Shown: positions 1 through 5,048 of the stretch, in pieces
How positions within the stretch are numbered: the stretch's first letter is position 1
Layout: each line of letters begins with the position of its first letter
Notes under the pieces: generated by a model
Databases searched by the model: none
Seen by the model: only the letters and a program-made list of their open reading frames with translations
What the model was told of the DNA's origin: nothing
NCBI GenBank assembly: GCA_023389425.1
Contig: JAEWEK010000186.1
Span: 1 to 5,048 of the forward strand
Reading direction: 5' to 3'
DNA: 5,048 bases
DNA from: Pseudomonadota bacterium
GTDB lineage: Bacteria; Pseudomonadota; Gammaproteobacteria; Burkholderiales; Burkholderiaceae_D
Made by a program: the position numbers and the translations under genes

Positions 1-1
1 G

Positions 2-37
2 AAGGCAGGGGCCTCCTTGCCGCTTGGACGGAAATGA
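2..37 (+). CDS. Possible 3' end of an upstream gene (partial)
   Basis: In the frame starting at base 2 the sequence reads eleven sense codons (K-A-G-A-S-L-P-L-G-R-K) and then TGA at 35-37. That stop overlaps the ATG at 34-36 as ATGA, the classic junction of translationally coupled operon genes, and the same tight packing is seen at every later junction in the window. The tail is far too short to identify a product. The frame that continues into the glycosyltransferase is also open to base 1, so this tail may be chance; the overlap geometry is the only argument for it. Confidence 0.35.
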   Translation, partial: KAGASLPLGRK

Positions 38-1311
38 ACATGAACAAACGCGCACTCCTGATTGCATTCCACTTTCCGCCGCAGGCGGCGAGCAGCGGCA
101 TCCAGCGCACCCTGAGCTTTTCGAAGAACCTCGGCCGCCATGGCTGGGAACCGCTGGTGCTGTCGGCCCATCCGCGCGCCTATACCCACCAGAATCCCTC
201 GCAGCTGGCCAGCGTGCCGGCCAGCCTGGAAGTGCGGCGCGTGTTCGCGCTCGACACCAAGATCCACCTCGGCATCGCCGGCCGCTATCCCGAGCTGCTG
301 GCCCTGCCGGACCGCTGGATCTCGTGGTGCCTGGGCGCGATCCCGGCCGGCCTGTCGCTGATCCGCAGCCACCGCCCGCAGGTGATCTGGTCGACCTTCC
401 CGATCGCGACCGCGCACCTGATCGGCCTGGTGCTGCAGCGGCTGACCGGGCTGCCGTGGGTGGCCGACTTCCGCGACCCGATGATCCAGCCGACCTATCC
501 GGAGTCGCGCCTGCAGCGCAAGTGCTACCACTGGATCGAGCGCCACACCATCGCGCGCTGCACCGCCGCCGTATTCACCACCCACAGCGCGCACGCCTCC
601 TACCGCGAACGCTATCCGGAGCACGCCGCCAAGTTCACCGTCATCGAGAATGGCTACGACGAGGACGGCTTCACGCAGCCGGCGCCGCTGCCGGCGCGCG
701 CCCAGCGGCGCCGCGTCACCCTGATCCACAGCGGCGCGCTGTACCAGTCCGGGCGCGATCCTTCCGCCTTCCTGGCCGCGGTGGCGCTGCTCAAGCGAGA
801 CGGCCAGGCCAGCGCCGAAAACCTGCGCATCGTGCTGCGCGCGCCCGACGACGTCGACGCCGTCATCGCGATGGTGAAAGCCGCCGGGGTCGACGACATC
901 GTCGAGGTGCTGCCGCCTGTGCCCTACCGCGAGGCGCTGGCCGAAATGCTGGATGCGGACGGGCTGATGATCTTCCAGGGCACGCCCTTCAACACCCAGA
1001 TCCCGGCCAAGATCTACGAATACTTCAGGGCCCGCAAGCCCGTCCTCGGCCTGGTCGACACCGGCGGCGAGACCGCGCGCGTGCTGCGCAGCGCCGGATT
1101 CCACGCGCTGGCCGACATGGACCACAGCGAGGCGATCGCGCCGGTGCTGGCCAAGTTCATCGAGTCCATCCGGGCCGGCACCGCCCACGTGGCCAGCGAA
1201 GAGCTGGTGGCCGCGTCCTCGCGCACCCACCGCGCCGGCCAGTTGGCGCACGTGCTGGACCAGGCGCTGCTGCCCGCGCGCGCCGGCGCCGCCATCAAGA
1301 CCACCGTATGA
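34..1311 (+). CDS. GT-B fold (GT4-like) glycosyltransferase
   Basis: Predicted cytoplasmic or membrane-associated glycosyltransferase of 425 residues, a normal length for GT4-type enzymes, that would add a sugar from a nucleotide-sugar donor to a lipid-linked glycan. The N-terminal acceptor domain opens with a beta strand and the F-x-F-P-P loop (residues 12-16), then the S-S-G-I-Q-R segment (20-25) typical of GT4 N-termini. W-V-A-D-F-R-D-P (142-149) and E-N-G-Y-D (205-209) are family landmarks near the domain junction. The C-terminal donor domain starts with L-I-H-S-G-A-L-Y (230-237) and carries P-A-K-I-Y-E-Y (324-330), where E329 matches the second Glu of the EX7E motif. The first Glu position (321) is Thr. 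No signal peptide is seen. The ATG at 34 has GGA at 26-28 (5 nt spacing); the ATG at 40 has GGA at 30-32 (7 nt spacing) and is an equally good start. The donor and acceptor sugars cannot be read from the sequence. Confidence 0.93.
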   Translation: MNMNKRALLIAFHFPPQAASSGIQRTLSFSKNLGRHGWEPLVLSAHPRAYTHQNPSQLASVPASLEVRRVFALDTKIHLGIAGRYPELLALPDRWISWCLGAIPAGLSLIRSHRPQVIWSTFPIATAHLIGLVLQRLTGLPWVADFRDPMIQPTYPESRLQRKCYHWIERHTIARCTAAVFTTHSAHASYRERYPEHAAKFTVIENGYDEDGFTQPAPLPARAQRRRVTLIHSGALYQSGRDPSAFLAAVALLKRDGQASAENLRIVLRAPDDVDAVIAMVKAAGVDDIVEVLPPVPYREALAEMLDADGLMIFQGTPFNTQIPAKIYEYFRARKPVLGLVDTGGETARVLRSAGFHALADMDHSEAIAPVLAKFIESIRAGTAHVASEELVAASSRTHRAGQLAHVLDQALLPARAGAAIKTTV

Positions 1312-1328
1312 GAGCCGAAACACGATGA
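1308..1328 (+). other. Six-codon mini-ORF bridging two ATGA junctions
   Basis: ATG at 1308-1310 overlaps the TGA stop of the glycosyltransferase (1309-1311). The frame reads M-R-A-E-T-R and stops at TGA 1326-1328, which overlaps the ATG of the flippase gene at 1325. A ribosome finishing the first gene could therefore restart, read six codons and be delivered onto the flippase start. The geometry is directly visible; a coupling role is inference and chance is quite possible, because ATGA is a common tetranucleotide at operon junctions. No peptide function is claimed. Confidence 0.25.
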
Positions 1329-2827
1329 GTAACGAGCTGCGTTCCAAGACGATCAAGGCAATGGGCCACCTCGGCCTGGGCGGCGCGCTGGGCCGGGTGA
1401 TCTCGCTGGGATCGACGCTGGTCATCGCCCGCATGCTGAGCCCCGCCGACTACGGCCTGATGGCGATGGCGATGGTGCTGATCGGCTTCGTCAATTTCTT
1501 CAACGAGGTCGGCATCGGCGCCGCCATCGTGCAGAAGCCCAAGCTGGAGGAGGCCGAGGTCAACGGCTGCTTCGTCTTCTCGATCCTGGCCAGCCTGCTG
1601 CTGTGCGGGCTGACCATCCTGCTGTCCTGGCCCGCCGCCAGCTTCTTCGGCAACCAGCAGCTGCAGCCGATGATCGCGGTGCTGGCAAGCGCCTTCGTGT
1701 TCGGCGCGGTCGGCACGGTGCCGATGGCCTTCCTGCGGCGCGAGATGAACTTCAAGGCGGTCGCCGGCATCAACGTGCTGTCGGTGCTGTTCCAGTCGGC
1801 GCTGTCGCTGGTGCTGGCCTGGGCTGGCATGGGCGCGTGGGCGCTGGTCGCGGCCTTCGTCGCCGAGAGCATCATGCAGTCGATCGGCGCCTTCTGGCTG
1901 ACATCCTGGCGGCCGCGCGGCCCGGTCGGCCTGCGCGCCGCCTTCGGCATCGTCGGCTACGGCATCCACGTGACCACCTCGCGCGTGTTCTGGTTCGTGT
2001 ACAGCAATTCGGACAAACTCATCATCGGCAAGGTGCTCGGCAACCGCGCGCTCGGCATCTACGACATGGCCATCTCGCTGGCCACGCTGCCCACCAGTCA
2101 GGTGACCACGCTCGCGACCAACGTCGCCTCGCCGCTGTTCGCCAAGCTGCAGCACGACCTGCCGCAGCTGCGCGCCTTCATCCTGCACATCACGCGCGGG
2201 GTCGCCTACGTCACCTATCCGGCGCTGATCGGCATGCTGGTGGTCTCGCGCGAGCTGGTACCGGTGCTGCTGGGCGAGAAATGGATCGAGATGCTGATCC
2301 CCTTCGGCGCCCTGTGCGTGATGGGCCTGTTCAAGTCGGTCGATCCGCTGCTGTCGCAGGTGCTGATCTCCACCGGCCACGCCAGGCGCCTGTCCGGCTA
2401 CACGCTCCTGTGCGGAATCGTGATGGCCGCCTCGGTGGTGGTGGGCGCGCTGGCCGACGGCCTGCAGGGCGTGTCGCTGGTGTGGATGCTGGTGTATCCG
2501 GTGCTGACCTTGCGCCTGCTGCGCATCATCGGCCAGGTCACCGGCCTGAGCTTCGGCGAGTATTACCGCACCCTGCTGCCGGTGCTGGCCGCGACCGCCG
2601 CCATGGCGGCCGCGGTGCTGCTGGTGCGCGAGGGCATGCTGGCGGCAGGCATCCCGGCGCTCCCGGCACTGGTGGTGGAGGTGGCAACCGGCGCCATGGC
2701 CTACATGCTCTGGATCGTCCAGTTCGACAAGCGCGGCCTCGGCGAAATCCGCCAGGTCATGATCGACATGGGCATCGCCGAACACAAGCTGGCGCGCTGG
2801 CCCTTCAACCGCGCCGTATCCGTTTGA
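1325..2827 (+). CDS. Wzx/PST-type polysaccharide flippase (MOP superfamily)
   Basis: Integral inner-membrane protein of 500 residues, expected to flip undecaprenyl-linked oligosaccharide repeat units from the cytoplasmic to the periplasmic face. Hydrophobic stretches near residues 14-36, 41-60, 82-101, 113-136, 147-166, 169-192, 206-226, 240-260, 291-309, 320-345, 358-376, 380-398, 415-434 and 443-464 give about 14 helices, as in the Wzx/WzxC-like lipopolysaccharide biosynthesis proteins. Family-typical segments are A-R-M-L-S-P-A-D-Y-G-L (35-45), the N-E-V-G-I-G-A-A-I-V-Q stretch (60-70), S-D-K-L-I-I-G-K-V-L-G (229-239) with the following A-L-G-I-Y (242-246), and L-L-G-E-K-W (315-320). A charged tail of about 35 residues follows the last helix, probably cytoplasmic. 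The gene begins 13 nt after the glycosyltransferase; its ribosome site is weak (GAGAG at 1310-1314, 10 nt away), so coupling to upstream translation is likely. Substrate specificity cannot be inferred. A MATE drug exporter is less likely given the motifs and neighbours. Confidence 0.93.
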   Translation: MSNELRSKTIKAMGHLGLGGALGRVISLGSTLVIARMLSPADYGLMAMAMVLIGFVNFFNEVGIGAAIVQKPKLEEAEVNGCFVFSILASLLLCGLTILLSWPAASFFGNQQLQPMIAVLASAFVFGAVGTVPMAFLRREMNFKAVAGINVLSVLFQSALSLVLAWAGMGAWALVAAFVAESIMQSIGAFWLTSWRPRGPVGLRAAFGIVGYGIHVTTSRVFWFVYSNSDKLIIGKVLGNRALGIYDMAISLATLPTSQVTTLATNVASPLFAKLQHDLPQLRAFILHITRGVAYVTYPALIGMLVVSRELVPVLLGEKWIEMLIPFGALCVMGLFKSVDPLLSQVLISTGHARRLSGYTLLCGIVMAASVVVGALADGLQGVSLVWMLVYPVLTLRLLRIIGQVTGLSFGEYYRTLLPVLAATAAMAAAVLLVREGMLAAGIPALPALVVEVATGAMAYMLWIVQFDKRGLGEIRQVMIDMGIAEHKLARWPFNRAVSV

Positions 2828-2834
2828 GACAACC

Positions 2835-3995
2835 ATGAACAGTACCCAAACTCTTCCCGCAGTCGTCGTCGGCGGCGGCCTGAATGCGCTGGGCATCGTG
2901 CGCAGCCTGGGTTCCGTCGGCATTCCCGTGATCGTGGTCGATACCGATCCCAAATCGCCCGCCATGCGCTCGCGCTACGGCGACAAGGTGGTGTGCGCTG
3001 CGCTCCAGGGCGAAGCGCTGCTGGCCTGCCTGTGCAAGCTGGGACGCCCCTGCGGCGAACGCCTGATGCTGTTCGTGACCGAGGAAAAAACCGTGATCGA
3101 AGTGTCGGCCTCGCGCGCGCGGCTCGAACCTTACTTCCACCTGCGCCTGCCCGGCCACGAACGCCTGATGGCGCTGATGCACAAGCAGGGCTTCCAGGAC
3201 CTGGCCGAAGCGGTCGGGGCGCCGGTGCCGCGCACGGTGCGGCTGGAATCGGTGGCCGACCTGCCGCGCATCGAATCGTTGGACTTCCCCTGCGTGCTCA
3301 AGCCGGCCAGCAAGAGCTACGAGTACGGCGCCCGCTTCAAGAAGGCCTACAAGGTGAGCTCCGCCGCCGAGGTGGCCAGGCTGTACGAGGAAATCCGCCC
3401 GGTGCTGGCCGACATGGTGGTGCAGGAGTGGATCGAGGGCGCCGACAACGACGTCTACTTCTGCCTGCAGTACATCGGCGAGGACGGGCAGCTGGTGGCG
3501 TCCTTCACCGGCCGCAAGATCCGCGCCTGGCCGCCGCGCATCGGCGGCACCGCGAGCTGCACGGCGGCGTGGGAAGTGGCCGATGAACTGAATCGGATGA
3601 CGGCGCAGTTCTTCGCGCAGATGGGCTTCACCGGCATGGGCAGCATGGAGTACAAGCGCGATACGCGCGACGGCCGCTTCTACATGGTCGAGCCGACCGT
3701 GGCGCGCACCGACTTCCAGGAAGAAGTCGCGTCGCTGAACGGCGTGAACATCCCGCAGGCCGCCTATCGATACGAGAATGGACTGGCGCAGGTCGCGACG
3801 CGCCGGCCGCTGGTGCCGCGCATCTGGCGCGAGCCGCAGCTGGATCGCTGGTCGGCGCAGGAAGGCGAGGTGCGCGAGGACGAGCGCTCGCGCGGGCACG
3901 AGGTGCGCGACGCCTACTGGCGCTGGAACGATCCGCGCCCGTGGCTGGACCGCACGCTGTGGCGCATCGGCGCCAAGCTGGGACTGGCCGCGTGA
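2835..3995 (+). CDS. ATP-grasp family ligase, polysaccharide-locus type
   Basis: Predicted soluble cytoplasmic ATP-grasp enzyme of 386 residues, resembling the predicted carboxylate-amine ligases of the COG3919 type. Such enzymes activate a carboxylate as an acyl phosphate and join it to an amine or thiol. Residues 8-36 form a nucleotide-fold start with a G-G-G-L-N-A-L-G loop (13-20) and end in V-V-D (34-36). The central ATP-grasp part has V-L-K-P (154-157, K156 likely contacts ATP phosphates), Q-E-W-I-E-G-A-D (197-204, adenine side), R-K-I-R (227-230) and S-M-E-Y-K (270-274). The metal site has E272 and E286, but the usual Asn of E-x-N is Thr288, in V-E-P-T-V-A-R-T-D (285-293). A basic, Trp-rich tail (about 330-386) follows. 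The start lies 7 nt after the flippase stop, with GAG at 2826-2828 as a weak ribosome site. The 3' end overlaps the aminotransferase by 4 nt. The substrate is unknown; modification of a sugar carboxylate or making an amino-acid conjugate are guesses from context. Confidence 0.88.
   Translation: MNSTQTLPAVVVGGGLNALGIVRSLGSVGIPVIVVDTDPKSPAMRSRYGDKVVCAALQGEALLACLCKLGRPCGERLMLFVTEEKTVIEVSASRARLEPYFHLRLPGHERLMALMHKQGFQDLAEAVGAPVPRTVRLESVADLPRIESLDFPCVLKPASKSYEYGARFKKAYKVSSAAEVARLYEEIRPVLADMVVQEWIEGADNDVYFCLQYIGEDGQLVASFTGRKIRAWPPRIGGTASCTAAWEVADELNRMTAQFFAQMGFTGMGSMEYKRDTRDGRFYMVEPTVARTDFQEEVASLNGVNIPQAAYRYENGLAQVATRRPLVPRIWREPQLDRWSAQEGEVREDERSRGHEVRDAYWRWNDPRPWLDRTLWRIGAKLGLAA
3980..3983 (+). 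promoter_or_regulatory. Ribosome binding site deciding the GTG start at 3992
   Basis: GGGA sits 8 nt upstream of the GTG at 3992-3994, inside the end of the ATP-grasp gene. This spacing is ideal and supports GTG 3992 over later in-frame GTG codons such as 4061, which would remove N-terminal sequence that looks like part of the aminotransferase fold. Confidence 0.55.
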
Positions 3996-5048
3996 GGCGG
4001 CATCCGCTCAGGTATGCCGACTGGTCGTGGCGCGAATACGCGGCCGCGGTCAGCTGCATTGTGACCGGCCGCGTGAAGCGGGGCGGCGGTCCCGACCGCC
4101 TGGCGACGCGGCTGGCCGCGCTGTTCGCGCCCTCGACGGTCTACCCGGTCAATTTCGGCCACACCGCGATCCGCCTCGCGCTCGACGCTTTCCGCGCGAT
4201 CCAGCCAGCACGCAGCGAGGTGATCGTCCCGGCCTATATCTGCCCGAGCGTGGTCGACACCATCGCCTCGGCCGGCCTGACCGCAATTTCCGTCGCGGTG
4301 GGCGCGGACCTGAACCTGCTGCCATCCGCCGTCGATGCCGCGATCACACCGGCGACGCTGGCCGTGATCGCACCGCACATGTTCGGCTGTCCGGCCCGCA
4401 TCGCGGACATCGAAGCTGCCTGCCGCCGCGCCGGCGTGTTCCTCGTCGACGACGCCGCACAGGTGGTCGGCGAACGCTGCGACGGCCGCCTGCTCGGCAC
4501 CTTCGGCGATGTCGGCATCGTCAGTTTCGCCCAGTCGAAAGCCGTGGTGACGGGCGTGCGCGGCTCCGGCGGCGTCCTGCTGGTGAATAGGCCCGAGCTC
4601 GACGACAAGCTGCGCGCCGCCTGGGCCGCCCTGCCCGCGCCGGCCGGCCGGCTGGCCGCCTTCGCCCATTTCGTCTGGGACTACCAGTGGTCGCGCCATA
4701 CCGGCAACAGCGGCTACTACCTGCGGCGGCTCGGCGAGATGCTGGGCCGCAGCGCACACGCGGCGGCGGGCCCGGCGCGCATCGCCAACCTCGACGCCGC
4801 CATCGCGCTGGTACAGCTGGCGCGCCTGCCGCGCATCCGCGAGCGCAAGGTCCGGGCCGCACGGGATTACCAGGCGGCGCTGGCGCGCATACCCGGCGTC
4901 GGCTTCCCGCAGTTCGCGGCCGGCCGCTACCTGTCGCGCATCATGGTGTCGCTGCCGCCGGAGATCGACCTCGACCGGCTGCGCGCGGAGCTCGGGCGCC
5001 GCGGCGTCGGCACCCGCCTCGGCTACCAGAACGCGGTGCGCGCGGGCC
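3992..5048 (+). CDS. DegT/DnrJ/EryC1/StrS-type PLP aminotransferase (3' truncated by window)
   Basis: Fold-type I, PLP-dependent enzyme of the sugar aminotransferase family; 352 codons are visible and the frame stays open at the right edge. Members usually have about 370-400 residues, so only a short C-terminal piece is missing. Landmarks are V-N-F-G-H-T-A-I (53-60, cofactor phosphate region), V-P-A-Y-I-C-P (79-85), P-H-M-F-G-C-P (128-134), V-D-D-A-A-Q (152-157, with D154 the likely pyridine-nitrogen partner and Q157 at the usual Gln/His position), and F-G-D-V-G-I-V-S-F (171-179). K183 follows as the likely Schiff-base lysine, then G-S-G-G-V-L-L-V (191-198). The helix with A-N-L-D-A-A-I-A-L-V-Q-L (265-276) matches the family's C-domain entry. 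The gene starts at GTG inside the TGA of the ATP-grasp gene (GTGA, 4 nt overlap), so the two are probably translationally coupled. It would make an amino sugar on a nucleotide-linked keto-sugar; the exact sugar is unknown. Confidence 0.9.
   Translation, partial: MRRHPLRYADWSWREYAAAVSCIVTGRVKRGGGPDRLATRLAALFAPSTVYPVNFGHTAIRLALDAFRAIQPARSEVIVPAYICPSVVDTIASAGLTAISVAVGADLNLLPSAVDAAITPATLAVIAPHMFGCPARIADIEAACRRAGVFLVDDAAQVVGERCDGRLLGTFGDVGIVSFAQSKAVVTGVRGSGGVLLVNRPELDDKLRAAWAALPAPAGRLAAFAHFVWDYQWSRHTGNSGYYLRRLGEMLGRSAHAAAGPARIANLDAAIALVQLARLPRIRERKVRAARDYQAALARIPGVGFPQFAAGRYLSRIMVSLPPEIDLDRLRAELGRRGVGTRLGYQNAVRAG

Noticed and set aside
24..1328. A 434-codon open frame on the + strand overlapping the glycosyltransferase.
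   Set aside because: The translation is R/A/P/G-rich and low in complexity; it is a frame-shifted shadow of the glycosyltransferase. Only its last six codons matter, as the junction mini-ORF noted separately.
1461..1480. Short GATGGC tandem (M-A-M-A-M) in the flippase gene, considered as a repeat.
   Set aside because: Only two or three units; it encodes a hydrophobic helix segment common in this flippase family.
1295..2965. A 556-codon open frame on the - strand covering the whole flippase gene.
   Set aside because: Its translation is a biased run of H, Q, R, A, D and G without recognisable domains, as expected opposite a high-GC gene with G/C third positions. The + strand frame encodes a clear multi-helix flippase.
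3084..3089. A run of six A after GAGG inside the ATP-grasp gene, considered as a slippage or phase-variation site.
   Set aside because: Six A is too short for typical phase variation, it encodes ordinary E-K codons in a well-kept frame, and no useful alternative frame follows.
2805..3899. A 364-codon - strand frame opposite the ATP-grasp gene.
   Set aside because: It has the same composition signature (A, R, H, Q) and no domain, while the + strand frame has clear ATP-grasp motifs.
4638..4662. GGCCGGCC-rich palindromic stretch inside the aminotransferase gene, considered as a terminator or hairpin.
   Set aside because: It is within coding sequence (P-A-P-A-G-R-L-A-A), has no T-run after it, and such GC palindromes are expected in this base composition.
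3778..4759. Long frames on both strands across the start of the aminotransferase (3778-4590 +, 3914-4759 -).
   Set aside because: Both are R/G/A-rich shadows. The GTG-initiated frame from 3992 has all the expected DegT-family landmarks in order and stays open to the window end.

Overview
The window is a compact, fully coding stretch of a high-GC bacterial genome. Third codon positions are almost all G or C, and CTG, GCC, CGC and GGC codons dominate. All genes read on the + strand as one polysaccharide-biosynthesis operon. Gene types, gene style and base composition suggest a Gram-negative proteobacterium, most likely a betaproteobacterium of the Burkholderiales (Massilia/Duganella-like Oxalobacteraceae). 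This placement is inferred from overall look only; no marker gene is present.

Layout from left to right: (i) a probable 3' tail of an upstream gene, whose stop overlaps the next start as ATGA; (ii) 34-1311, a GT-B (GT4-like) glycosyltransferase; (iii) 1325-2827, a 14-helix lipid-linked oligosaccharide flippase of the Wzx/PST (MOP) type; (iv) 2835-3995, an ATP-grasp carboxylate-amine/thiol ligase-like enzyme; (v) 3992 to the right edge, a DegT/DnrJ/EryC1/StrS-type PLP aminotransferase. The last gene starts at a GTG inside the stop of the ATP-grasp gene and is cut by the window end. Gaps between genes are 13 nt, 7 nt and -4 nt. No promoter, terminator, RNA gene, mobile element or CRISPR array is visible, and no stretch over 300 bases lacks a gene.

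Read together, the genes look like the back half of an exopolysaccharide or O-antigen locus. The glycosyltransferase extends a lipid-linked repeat unit in the cytoplasm and the flippase moves it across the inner membrane. The ATP-grasp enzyme and aminotransferase probably supply or attach a nitrogen-containing decoration. The most interesting point is that last pair: translationally coupled, with an ATP-grasp active site in which the usual metal-binding Asn of the E-x-N motif is replaced (E-P-T). The chemistry is not known from the sequence, but an amide or amino-acid modification of a sugar is a testable idea.
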